Of a stretch of DNA of 64,000 nt, positions 1 through 8,141 are shown one piece after another. The position numbers and the translations under genes were made by a program. This stretch comes from Mesorhizobium loti (GTDB lineage: Bacteria; Pseudomonadota; Alphaproteobacteria; Rhizobiales; Rhizobiaceae), in assembly GCA_014189435.1 (NCBI GenBank), contig CP050295.1, positions 124,001 through 188,000 on the forward strand. Reading direction: 5' to 3'. The notes below the pieces were generated by a model. It was given only the letters and a program-made list of their open reading frames with translations, did no database searches and was not told where the DNA came from. Numbering within the stretch: the first letter of the stretch is position 1; every line of letters starts with the position of its first letter.

Positions 1-108
1 ATTGGTCTCAGCTGGGACCGGCCCGCTGCGCGCGCCTACCGCAAGCAGCCTACGGCCGCGATCGGTGATGCTTTGCACCATATCGCTGAAGAACGAGATG
101 CCTTCCAT
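1..108 (-). CDS. matA: Partial 5' end of a malonyl-CoA decarboxylase-like gene (matA)
   Basis: Only the first 36 codons lie in the window (ATG at 108, reading leftward off the edge). The N-terminus begins MEGISFFSDMVQSI and continues with an SDRGR-like ITDRGRRLL segment, which resembles the start of rhizobial malonyl-CoA decarboxylases. The better argument is context: the gene is divergent from a GntR/FCD regulator, and the spacer holds a palindrome matching the described MatR operator. In Rhizobium the mat operon (matA, matB, matC) converts malonate to acetyl-CoA and is controlled by divergent matR. The fragment is too short to prove the function. Confidence 0.5.
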   Translation of the reverse strand, partial: MEGISFFSDMVQSITDRGRRLLAVGARSGPVPAETN

Positions 109-259
109 GTCGGAGTCCCCCTGGCAACGTCGAATCGGCACAAATAGGGCCGTCCGCGCGCTCTCGATGCTTGCTGTTGCTCGGATGCGTTCGCCCAATT
201 GTGTGCGACTTGCCTAATGTGGTATGGTTCCTAAACATTCTTGTGCGCAAAGTCAAGCA

Positions 260-273
260 TCTTGCATACAAGA
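260..273. promoter_or_regulatory. MatR-type operator palindrome
   Basis: The 14-mer TCTTGCATACAAGA is an almost perfect palindrome in the spacer between the divergent matA-like and matR genes. As I recall, the described Rhizobium MatR site is TCTTGTA/TACACGA, which it resembles closely. It lies about 30 bp before the matR start, so autoregulation is likely. Confidence 0.6.
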
Positions 274-303
274 ATTGACCTCTTGCATTGAAAGGGCCCA
301 AAG

Positions 304-954
304 ATGTCGGAGAATGTCGTTCAACGCCTGCGAGACGAGATCGAAAACAGCATAATCTCGAACGACTTCGCCCCCGGTGCGCGGCTAGACGAGGTGCAAT
401 TGGCCACACGCTTCGGCGTGTCGAGAACGCCGGTGCGCGAGGCGCTGATGCAGTTGAATGCGATCGGGCTGGTGGAGATCCGGCCGCGCCGGGGTGCCGT
501 GGTGATCGATCCGGGACCGCACCGCATTTTCGAAATGTTCGAGGTGATGGCGGAACTTGAGGGTCTGGCCGGTTCGCTGGCCGCGCGACGGTTCACCGAT
601 GCCGATCGCACAACCATCTTGGCCGCGCATGCAGACTGCGAGCGTTCGTCCTCTGCTGGCGACAGCGACCTCTACTACTACGACAATGAACGCTTTCACA
701 AAGCTATCTATGCTGCCAGCCACAGCGGTTTCCTCGCCGAGCAGTGCGTCGCACTGCATCGCCGTCTGCAGCCTTACAGGCGTCTCCAGCTTCGCGTGCG
801 CAACCGCGTTGCCACCTCGTTCGCCGAGCATGGCGCGATCGTGGAAGCAATCCTAGCCGGCGACGCGGAGCGGGCGCGCACGCTCCTGCGCCAGCATGTC
901 AGTATCCAGGGCGAACGTTTCAGCGATCTTGTAGCGACGCTGGCGAGCAGATAG
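304..954 (+). CDS. matR: GntR-family (FCD subfamily) transcriptional regulator, probable MatR
   Basis: 216-residue DNA-binding regulator. Residues 1-70 form the GntR winged helix-turn-helix (LRDEIENSIISNDFAPGARL, then FGVSRTPVREAL, the classic recognition-helix signature). Residues 80-205 are an all-helical FCD ligand domain with the expected metal/ligand histidines (NERFHKAI, AEHGAIVEAI). The length is normal for the family. The gene is divergent from the matA-like start, with a MatR-like palindrome between them, so it probably senses malonate or a derivative and controls malonate catabolism. The ATG at 304 follows an AAAGGG ribosome-binding site. Family assignment is secure; the ligand is inferred from context. 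Confidence 0.85.
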   Translation: MSENVVQRLRDEIENSIISNDFAPGARLDEVQLATRFGVSRTPVREALMQLNAIGLVEIRPRRGAVVIDPGPHRIFEMFEVMAELEGLAGSLAARRFTDADRTTILAAHADCERSSSAGDSDLYYYDNERFHKAIYAASHSGFLAEQCVALHRRLQPYRRLQLRVRNRVATSFAEHGAIVEAILAGDAERARTLLRQHVSIQGERFSDLVATLASR

Positions 955-1191
955 TCGATCGTCCGGTGGTTCCACTGTGCTGTCCAGAATTATCTGTCGT
1001 TGTCCGGAATTAAGCCGGGCTTCGGAGGTCGTGCGCGGTACTGTGCGCACCATGGCAAACCGTGGGTCTACGCAGGCGGCCTTGCGGCTGCCGGTCGCCC
1101 GCATGCAACCATGGATGGCTGATTGAGATTGGAACCTGGTCATCTCCGAACCGCTGCCCGGCGGCTCGTATCTCAAGTGTCTCTCAGTATT

Positions 1192-1995
1192 CTAACGCGA
1201 CAACAGGGTTTCCCCGTTCGCGCGCTTACTTCTCCTGGTCGCCTGCGGTTGGGGCTGACGGTCGTTTCGGCGCTCGTGCAGAAGCTTGAGTACATCGCTG
1301 GCGCACGACATGCCGCGAAGCGTGGTCTCGATCCGGGGAAGACGAATGCTGCCGAAGCCGCTGGTGCCGGCAGCGCAGTTCTGGAGAAGGTAGCAAAGCG
1401 CTCGTAGGGAGGTGTTCTCACCGTAGATGGCAATCGCTTCGTAGCTGTCGGTTCCCTCAACGTTGTGTTCGGCGCCTATCCTCACGCAGTCCTCCCGCGT
1501 CGGCTGGCCGATCTCGAAACGCATGCCGATACGGCTTTCGATCTGATCCATAGCGTGGGTGTCACGCCTCGTGCTCGCTAACCGATGGGTGTTACCCGCG
1601 AGCAGCAACGGGAAACCGCAGCGCTCCTGGAGATGCAGCAGCTCCCGCAGCACGGTGGGCGTGAAGTTCTGATATTCGTCCACCAGCAACGGGCGCGTTG
1701 GGCCGTACCGGCCGCCCAAAAAGTTCATGCAATCCTTCGCAAGATCGTATGTGTGCTTGCTGTCCTTTTGGACGCCGTAGGCGTCGTGCAGCATCTTGAA
1801 CATTGGCCTGATGGCCCTGGTATGCTGCGCAACCTCACAGTAGGCAGCTCCACTCTGGTCGGCTATCCACCTGAGCGCTACAGTCTTTCCGAGTCCGGCT
1901 TTGCCGACCGCAAGCACTGGATATCGCATCTTGACCGCCACATCGAAGGCGGCGCGCATGATGAGCGCAGCGCGGGTTTCAACGAACATCGTCAT
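1192..1995 (-). CDS. TniB/MuB-like AAA ATPase of a Mu/Tn552-type transposon
   Basis: 267-residue AAA+ ATPase. Walker A is GKAGLGKT near residue 33 and Walker B is LLVDEYQN near residue 103; a sensor-like GNTHRLAS follows. This is the layout of MuB/TniB target-selection ATPases, which bind ATP and target DNA and activate the DDE transposase. The start overlaps the stop of the upstream transposase remnant (ATGA at 1992-1995), as expected for such operons. The partner transposase is nearly all deleted, so the unit is probably a non-autonomous remnant even though this ORF is intact. Confidence 0.75.
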   Translation of the reverse strand: MTMFVETRAALIMRAAFDVAVKMRYPVLAVGKAGLGKTVALRWIADQSGAAYCEVAQHTRAIRPMFKMLHDAYGVQKDSKHTYDLAKDCMNFLGGRYGPTRPLLVDEYQNFTPTVLRELLHLQERCGFPLLLAGNTHRLASTRRDTHAMDQIESRIGMRFEIGQPTREDCVRIGAEHNVEGTDSYEAIAIYGENTSLRALCYLLQNCAAGTSGFGSIRLPRIETTLRGMSCASDVLKLLHERRNDRQPQPQATRRSKRANGETLLSR

Positions 1996-2213
1996 CCCAC
2001 GATCCTCTTCACCAAGTCCATCTGAGCGGCTATGCGCTCGTCCTGTTCGCGACGGCGCTCTTCGGAGCTCGAAGGCTTCTTCGGCATCACGATCCGGGCC
2101 GGCCGCTCAGACGGGTCGAGCAACATTTTGCCCGTCGGCTGGTTGGGGATGACGACAGGTTGATCCCGACCAAGAGAGCTGGCTCGGTTTGTTTGAACAG
2201 GATTTCCCGATTT
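1992..2213 (-). pseudogene. C-terminal remnant of a Mu-type (rve) transposase
   Basis: About 70 codons remain open and end in KRIVG, with the stop overlapping the start of the TniB-like gene. The region is charged (PSSSEERRREQDERIAAQMD), as in C-terminal tails of Mu/Tn552-type transposases. The rest of the gene was removed at the junction with the IS3 element near 2213. The call rests mainly on operon position. Confidence 0.5.
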
Positions 2214-2225
2214 ATAAGTGGAATC

Positions 2226-3062
2226 CTACCTGTGTTTAGGCCGCTTCGGGAGCGTCATTGGGGTGAAGTAGGCCTCATCGGGCGTTCTGTCGTCAAGGCT
2301 CGAATGAGGTCGTCTCTGGTTATAAAAAGTCAGGAATTTACCGATGGAAGCACGTGCCTGGCTGACGCTTTCATAGGCATGGAGATAGACCTCGTTGTAT
2401 TTGACGGTTCGCCATAGGCGCTCGACGAAGACGTTGTCGCGCCAGGCGCCCTTACCATCCATGCTGATCTGGATTTTCTGATCGAGCAGGATCTTGGTGA
2501 ACTCGATGCTGGTGAACTGGCTGCCCTGGTCGGAGTTGAAGATTTCCGGCTTGCCATATCGGGCGAGCGCCTCCTCGAGTGCTTCAATGCAGAACGCCGT
2601 GTCCATCGTGATGGAGAGCCGCCAGGACAGAACCTTGCGCGTAAACCAGTCGACGATGGCGACCAAATAACAAAACCCACGTGCCATCGGGATATAGGTC
2701 AGGTCTGTCGCCCAGACCTGATTGGGCCGGGTGACCGGCAGTTTGCGCAACAAATAGGGATAGATTTTGTGCCCATCCCCGGGCTTGCTGGTGCGCGGTT
2801 TGCGATAAAGCGCCTCTATGCCCATGCGCTTCATCAAGGTTCGCACGTGTAAGCGGCCCGTTTCATAGCCCTCCCGCTTCAGGAGTTTTTGCATCAGCCG
2901 GCTGCCGGCGAACGGATAATCCATGTGCAATTCGTCGATCCGGCGCATCAGCTTCAGATCGGCGGCTGACACGGGCCGAGGCAAGGCGTAGACGCTGCCC
3001 CGGCTGATCCCCAATTCGGCAGCCTGCTTTGTAATCGGCAAGTCATGGTCGCGATCAATCAT
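2226..3062 (-). CDS. IS3-family transposase OrfB (DDE catalytic subunit)
   Basis: 278 residues with an HTH_21-type N-terminus and an rve integrase core from about residue 110 (NQVWATDLTYIPM; FNSDQGSQFTS; the RRPHSSLDDRTPDEAY tail is typical of OrfB). The acidic triad positions (D in WATDLTYI, D in NSDQGSQF, E in FVERLWRT) are present. The start overlaps the orfA stop by ATGA at 3059-3062, so the two frames are translationally coupled rather than requiring a long slip region. Confidence 0.9.
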   Translation of the reverse strand: MIDRDHDLPITKQAAELGISRGSVYALPRPVSAADLKLMRRIDELHMDYPFAGSRLMQKLLKREGYETGRLHVRTLMKRMGIEALYRKPRTSKPGDGHKIYPYLLRKLPVTRPNQVWATDLTYIPMARGFCYLVAIVDWFTRKVLSWRLSITMDTAFCIEALEEALARYGKPEIFNSDQGSQFTSIEFTKILLDQKIQISMDGKGAWRDNVFVERLWRTVKYNEVYLHAYESVSQARASIGKFLTFYNQRRPHSSLDDRTPDEAYFTPMTLPKRPKHR

Positions 3063-3364
3063 CGTTTTACGCTCGCCAACAGCCCGGCCTTGTCGAGCGC
3101 CGAGCCTAAAAAATCATTGGCCAGCGTCAATTCGCCGATCTTGGCATGAAGAACCTTCACATCGACCGCTGGTGCCGCTTTCTCCCCACCGTTAAACACG
3201 CTCGCGGCTCCCTCAAGAAGCTGTTTCTTCCAATCCGCGATCTGGTTGGGATGCACATCGTATTGCTGCTCCAATTCCGATAGCGTCTTTTCCCCTTTCA
3301 GGGCCGCAAGCGCCACTTTGGCTTTAAAACCAGCAGCATGGTTACGGCGAATTCGTTTCGGCAT
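3059..3364 (-). CDS. IS3-family transposase OrfA (HTH subunit)
   Basis: 101 residues from ATG 3364 (MPKRIRRNHAAGFKAKVALA), a classic HTH_Tnp_1 start, followed by a leucine-zipper-like segment (VLHAKIGELTLANDFL). OrfA recognises the terminal repeats and can join OrfB by frameshift. An upstream in-frame ATG at 3415 would add residues with no family support, so 3364 is preferred. Confidence 0.85.
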   Translation of the reverse strand: MPKRIRRNHAAGFKAKVALAALKGEKTLSELEQQYDVHPNQIADWKKQLLEGAASVFNGGEKAAPAVDVKVLHAKIGELTLANDFLGSALDKAGLLASVKR

Positions 3365-3528
3365 TTCAGCTCCTGTTCGTGAGCCACTCTGGCTCAGCTC
3401 AGGCAGAAATTCCACTTAAACCCCTGTTCAATTTTGAGCCAGCTCTGAAGCCGGGCTTGCAGGCGATCCATCGCGTGGGTGCTGTCACATTGATTGAGGG
3501 GTAAGGAAATTGAGGTAGCAGCGCGTCC

Positions 3529-3827
3529 ATGACCGTGAGTGCATCGACCTACAAGAACCACCGCTATCCGATCGAAATCGTGGCCCGTGCTGTCTGGCTC
3601 TACTTCCGCTTCAATCTGAGCCTGCGCGATGTCGAGGAAATGCTGCTCGATCGCGGGATCGTCGTTTCCTACGAGACCATCCGCCGATGGTGCCGAAAGC
3701 ACGGCCCTGATTATGCGCGCCGCATACGCCGCAAGGCACCAACGAAAGATGATGTCTGGCATCTGGATGAAGCGCCTGCTGACGCGACTTCTGAAGAAGC
3801 AGGGTCTGCCGCCAAAGCGTATGATCA
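3529..3827 (+). pseudogene. IS6-family transposase, N-terminal half
   Basis: The reading frame starts MTVSASTYKNHRYP and matches IS6 transposases through RGIVVSYETIRRWCRKHGPD and the first catalytic Asp region (DDVWHLDEA). It then diverges at the junction with the IS110 fragment. The remaining catalytic residues are missing, so it is inactive. Confidence 0.75.
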
Positions 3828-4400
3828 CCGAGCATAGCCCAAATCGTCCTGGCCATCTTGTTCGCCAGGGCGATCGCCACCAGCATACGTGGCTTCCTTG
3901 CCAGCATCTGCCCCAGCCAGGATCCCTTGGAGATCGACTTGCGCCCTAGCCAGTTCAGCCGTGACATCGCCCCGATGATGAAGCAACTGGCGAATGTCGG
4001 CTTGTCCTTCCTTCGAAACCCGTCCGAGCCTCTCCTTGCCCCCTGAGGAATGTTGCCGCGGGACTAAGCCCAGCCAGGCTGCGAAGTCACGGCCACGTTT
4101 GAAGCTTGCCATATCGGGTCCGAAAATTCTCGGTCGCCAGCGCCGTCAGCGGGCCGACTCCCGGCATTGTCTGCAGCCGTCGCGCCGTACCGGTCTGTGA
4201 CGCCAGCTTCTTGAGCTGGCCCGTCTTGGCCTCGATCCGTTCCGTCTTCTGGGCAATCTGGTCGATGAGGTCCCGACACTCTTCCCGGACCAGCTCGGGC
4301 AAGATCCAGATCTGTTCGATCGTTGCGCCCATTCGGGTCGTCGCCTTCTCACACCCCCTTTACCGACGTCAGGCTGTTTCGTTCTGCACCTCAATCATGC
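3828..4400 (-). pseudogene. IS110-family transposase, C-terminal fragments
   Basis: Two overlapping minus-strand frames together give an IS110 Transposase_20 domain: QTMPGVGPLTALATE, then FAAWLGLVPRQHSSGGKERL. These match the intact IS110 transposase at 22.3-23.3 kb. The frames are broken and the N-terminal DEDD catalytic domain is absent. Confidence 0.7.
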
Positions 4401-4439
4401 AGCTACGGCCAACGCCGGATTCCGATAATCCTCTTTCTT

Positions 4440-4568
4440 GGTACCTCTGCGGGTCAATCGACCAACAGAGGACCCGCCAATGCCGGCTTGCCGCGATCCG
4501 CAGCTTCTTCCACTTCGTGGCCACCAGGGATCCCGCATCGATCGCTCAATGCGTCGAAATCCTTCAGC
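4440..4568 (+). pseudogene. Tyrosine recombinase N-terminal (core-binding) fragment
   Basis: A short open stretch reads RLAAIRSFFHFVATRDPASI, typical of the SAM-like core-binding domain of XerC/D-type integrases of rhizobial IS elements. It joins directly to the C-terminal half of the IS6 transposase, so it is a recombination scar. Confidence 0.5.
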
Positions 4569-4825
4569 TCATGCCGAACTTGGAACACCGCTCGCATAAA
4601 GGCTTGAACAACCGGGCGGAGAATTCTCATCTGCCGTTCCGAAAACGGGAACGAACGCGACAGGGTTTCCGGTCGGTCGGCTCATTGCAGCATTTCGTGT
4701 CGATCTTCTCCGCCGTCCGAAATCTCTTCGTCCCATCCCAGACCAACCGCTCCGCAGCACAAATTCAGATCCATCGACGCCAAGCCATGGCCGCGTGGGA
4801 AGCCGTGAGTGCACGGCCTGCCTGA
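4569..4825 (+). pseudogene. IS6-family transposase, C-terminal part
   Basis: Reads MPNLEHRSHKGLNNRAENSH and continues to the normal IS6 C-terminus (RFVSIFSAVRNLFVP-like). It is closely related to the tails of the IS6 copies at 26.5 and 38.9 kb. It belongs with the N-terminal half at 3529-3827. Confidence 0.75.
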
Positions 4826-5229
4826 AAAGCGCGGTATCGGCCTCACGCGGCCACATTTCAAACAACGTGACAACGCCTTTCTTCCTTGTTAGACACGAAT
4901 TGCGCAGGAAGTCGCGGCGGACGACGGTTGAACGTCTGGCGCTACCTCTGTCGCCGCGAGCTATATGGATCCGACCGCCCGAGCAAGCCTGCTGACGACA
5001 CACACCCTGAACAGACCGGTCCCTATGAGCAGGCAGGCTACTCCATCTCGGGTCGTGTCCCATAAGGTTCTCTAATCGCCTTTGTCAACGGGCTCCTTTC
5101 TCCTCGTTGATGCAGCGCGTGCCGGGCTCAGGGTTCTCTCCGGGGTCGATCGCAAGGATCGCCGCATGTTTGCGTTGGAACGGGTGGGTCGAAGTGGTGT
5201 TCGCGGTTCCGTTGGACCGCATGCGTGGT

Positions 5230-5610
5230 AGCGACCTCATCCGTGCAGCGTCCCGGCAAGGACGCATCTCGGGAATTGGAGTTGTTAGGGAATCGAAAGC
5301 TCCTCCTCAGGCTGCAGCAGCAGAGTGGCGGAACGGCTCGTTCGTCTTCCACATGGCGTGGAGGATAACGGCGAGCTTGCGCGCCACCGCGATCTTCGCC
5401 TTTTTGAAGCCTGCGCCCTTGGCGGCGAGTCTTGATAGACCGGAATGCCGAGCTACCGGAGCATATCAAAGCCATTGCCCGCTCCGACCGAATATGTGCG
5501 GCGATGTGACGATCCAATTCTTGCGCGTCCGAGTTCTTCGCGCTCACACTCGCGCAGGCGCCAACGATCATCAAGGATGTCGCCACGGGACTGCGATCTG
5601 GGGCGATGTT
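5230..5610 (-). pseudogene. Degenerate IS110-family transposase remnant
   Basis: On the minus strand the segment KKAKIAVARKLAVILHAMWK can be read (around 5340-5420). This is the usual C-terminus of IS110 transposases, but the frame breaks on both sides. The flanking DNA (4880-5230 and 5610-5939) shows no gene I can support. Confidence 0.45.
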
Positions 5611-5939
5611 GCCAAGGCGGTGGCCGCCCGATCGGTAGATGAACCCGAGGCGGGCGCGCCTTGATGCGTGATGATCTCAAGAGGGCATTGGCGCTGTAGG
5701 CCTCCTCCGCTATTTCGGACCACCAGGGGCCAATCCCGGCTCGGCTGCTGCTAACGTTGATATCAAAATCTTGATGATGGGCACCGACACTGACCGTTCA
5801 GGAGGGTGGCCATCCCTCGTCTGAGTCGCTCACCATTCCATCATCTTGAATAAGGTGTCGCTATCCGATGCTGGCCTCCGCCCGCCAGCATTTACACCCT
5901 CGTGAATTCCAATTTGATTCTGCTCAACCGCAGCATGCC

Positions 5940-7868
5940 CTAAATCGCCACCTGCGTCCCGATCTCGACGACACGTCCGGTCGGGATCTGAAAATACTCC
6001 GTTGCGTCGGCCGCCGTGCGCGCCAGTCCGATGAACAGCTTGTCCTGCCAAACCGGCATGCCGGAATTGGGCGAAGCCTTGAGCGAGCGCCGCGACAGGA
6101 AGAACGATGTCGTCATGATGTCGAACTTCCAGCCCTGCTTGCGGCAGATCGCCAGCGCGCGCGGGATGTTGGGCTGCTCCATGTAGCCGAACGTCAACGT
6201 CACTCGCATGAACAGCTCGTTGACCGTTTCCATCGTGACGCGCTCGCTGTCGGGCACGACAGGCTGAGGTGCCGTCACCACCGAAAGGATGACGTTCTGC
6301 TCATGCAGCGCCTTGTAGTGCTTCAGGCTGTGCATCAGCGCGGTCGGTGCACTGAGCGGGTCGCTGGTCAGGAACACGGCGGTGCCGGACACCAGCTGCG
6401 GCTTCTTCTTCAAGAGATTGCCGGCAAGGAAATCGAGCGGGATCTCGTTGCGACGGGTCTTGTCAAACAGATAGCGGCTGCCCCTCAACCACGTCCACAT
6501 AGCCAGCACAATGGTGAAGGCCGCGGCCAGCGAAGCCCAGCCGCCCTCGAACACCTTGACGATGTTGGAGGCAAAGAAGCCGACATCGATGAAGCCGAAC
6601 AGCGCCGTCAGCGAGACTGCCAGCCACAGCTGCCATTTCCAGATGCGCGTCATGACGACATAGAGCAGCACGGTCGTCACCAGCATGTTGCCGGTCACCG
6701 AAATACCATAGGCCGACGCCAGCTTGCTGGACTCACCGAAACCGACGACCAGCATCATCACCACCAGCGCCAGCAAGAGGTTGACGCGCGGCATATAGAT
6801 CTGGCCGGACTGCCTTTCCGATGTGTGCAGGATTTCCAGGCGCGGCAGCATGTTGAGCTGCACCGCCTGCCTGGTCAGCGAAAAGGCGCCAGAGATGACC
6901 GCCTGGCTGGCGATCACCGTCGCGGCCGTTGCCAGCACGACCATCGGGATCAGCGTCCAGCCCTCGTTCATCTCGAAGAACGGATGGCCGACCACGCCGT
7001 TCTTTGCCAGCACGAAGGCGCCTTGCCCGGCATAATTGAGCAGCAGGCAGGGAAACACGATCGCCAGCCAGGCGAGCACGATCGGCTTGCGGCCGAAATG
7101 GCCTAGATCGGCATAGAGCGCTTCGGCGCCGGTGACCGCGAGGAAGATGGCGCCGATGGTAACGAAGGCGACGTCGGGCGAATTAATCAGAAAGGCGACG
7201 ATGTAGTGTGGGCTCACCGCCCACAGGATTTCAGGATCGGCGATGATGTGGTTGAGACCGGAAAGGCCAATGGCCAGGAACCATACTGCGGTCACCGGGC
7301 CGAACACCAACCCCACCCCGCCCGTGCCAAAGCGCTGCACCGCAAACACCATGGCAAGGATGACCAGCGTCAGCGGCACGACATAAGGCTGGAAGGTCGG
7401 CGTGACGACATTCATGCCCTCGACCGCCGACAGCACCGAAATCGCCGGCGTGATGACGGCGTCACCGAAAAACAGCGATGCCCCGACGATGCCGATGCCG
7501 AGCATCAGCGCCGAGCGCTTCGGAAAACTGCCCTGCGCCAGCGCCATCAGCGACAGCACGCCGCCCTCGCCGCGGTTGTCGGCGCGCAGCACGAACATGA
7601 TATATTTGATGGTGACGATGATCGTCAGAGACCAGATGATCAGCGACAGAACGCCGAGAATATCGGCGCGCTGGGCGACATTGCCGCCCGACGACGCCAC
7701 CAGCGCCTCGCGAAAGGCGTAGATCGGGCTGGTACCGATATCCCCATAGACGACACCGAGCGCGCCCAGCATCAGAACCTTGGTGCTGTGCTGCTCGACT
7801 TCCGAATGGCTCGATTGTTCGACGGGTTCTGCCTCACTACCAGTATTGGTAAGGGCCATGGACGACAC
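5940..7868 (-). CDS. kup: Kup-type low-affinity potassium transporter
   Basis: 642-residue membrane protein of the KUP/HAK/KT family. The hallmark GALGVVYGDIGTSPIYAFRE is at about residues 34-53, followed by about 12 hydrophobic segments and a cytoplasmic C-terminal domain of about 170 residues. It imports K+ with protons across the inner membrane. The length is normal and the frame is unbroken. The first Met (7868) and the Met at 7859 are both possible starts. It is the only clearly housekeeping-type gene between the mobile DNA to its left and the type III effector to its right; the divergent spacer (7869-8060) must hold its promoter. Confidence 0.95.
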   Translation of the reverse strand: MSSMALTNTGSEAEPVEQSSHSEVEQHSTKVLMLGALGVVYGDIGTSPIYAFREALVASSGGNVAQRADILGVLSLIIWSLTIIVTIKYIMFVLRADNRGEGGVLSLMALAQGSFPKRSALMLGIGIVGASLFFGDAVITPAISVLSAVEGMNVVTPTFQPYVVPLTLVILAMVFAVQRFGTGGVGLVFGPVTAVWFLAIGLSGLNHIIADPEILWAVSPHYIVAFLINSPDVAFVTIGAIFLAVTGAEALYADLGHFGRKPIVLAWLAIVFPCLLLNYAGQGAFVLAKNGVVGHPFFEMNEGWTLIPMVVLATAATVIASQAVISGAFSLTRQAVQLNMLPRLEILHTSERQSGQIYMPRVNLLLALVVMMLVVGFGESSKLASAYGISVTGNMLVTTVLLYVVMTRIWKWQLWLAVSLTALFGFIDVGFFASNIVKVFEGGWASLAAAFTIVLAMWTWLRGSRYLFDKTRRNEIPLDFLAGNLLKKKPQLVSGTAVFLTSDPLSAPTALMHSLKHYKALHEQNVILSVVTAPQPVVPDSERVTMETVNELFMRVTLTFGYMEQPNIPRALAICRKQGWKFDIMTTSFFLSRRSLKASPNSGMPVWQDKLFIGLARTAADATEYFQIPTGRVVEIGTQVAI

Positions 7869-8060
7869 TCCGATAAGCGCGCGGTCCTCTACGCTTGCTG
7901 CACTGCAATATCAAGTGCCGTCGCGTAATGACTCCGTTCTGGCATTGCCAGTCTTCCGCTTGGCAGACTCATCAACCTCGAAGAGAGCGTGAGATCATTG
8001 TGAGACCATACTAAAGCTGCGGCTAGGACGCGCTCACCATGCTGTCTTGGCGGGCACGTT

Positions 8061-8093
8061 GTCGTCAGGTTCTCGACAGCTTCCCTATGTCAG
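8061..8093 (+). promoter_or_regulatory. tts box (TtsI-binding promoter element)
   Basis: GTCGTCAGGTTCTCGACAGC followed by TTCCCTATG matches the rhizobial tts-box consensus (TCGTCAGcTTnTCGaAAGCT, then a C-rich stretch and TA). It lies about 50-80 bp upstream of the effector start at 8142, the usual distance. TtsI, induced by NodD and flavonoids, activates type III secretion genes through this element. Confidence 0.8.
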
Positions 8094-8141
8094 ATCCAAG
8101 CCCAGCTTCAAACGGGCTTGTATTGCTGAAAGTGAGAACGG

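Larger units (their letters stand above)
2214..3419 (-). mobile_element. IS3-family insertion sequence, complete
   Basis: About 1.2 kb with imperfect terminal inverted repeats: TATAAGTGGAATCC at the left and the complement of TTTAAGTGGAATTTC at the right. It contains orfA and orfB on the minus strand. It sits at the broken end of the Mu-type transposase gene, so it probably inserted into or deleted that gene. Confidence 0.85.
3480..4877 (+). mobile_element. IS6-family element split by an IS110-family fragment
   Basis: The N-terminal part of an IS6-type transposase (from 3529) and its C-terminal part (to 4825) are separated by a reverse-oriented IS110 C-terminal fragment and a piece of tyrosine recombinase. 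The right end near 4861-4877 (complement of GGCGTTGTCACGTTGTT) resembles the ends of the IS6 copy at 38.8-39.6 kb. I could not fix the left end precisely. Confidence 0.65.

Noticed and set aside
5049..5070. GGTCGTGTCCCATAAGG as an IS256 end
   Set aside because: It resembles the left end at 30013 but no IS256 coding sequence follows, so it was not annotated.
5107..5664. 185-codon plus-strand frame
   Set aside because: No domain, and the opposite strand carries recognisable IS110 transposase sequence.
5868..7106. Long plus-strand open frame (412 codons) opposite kup
   Set aside because: His/Gln/Arg-rich translation with no domain; it is the antisense shadow of a clearly real transporter gene.
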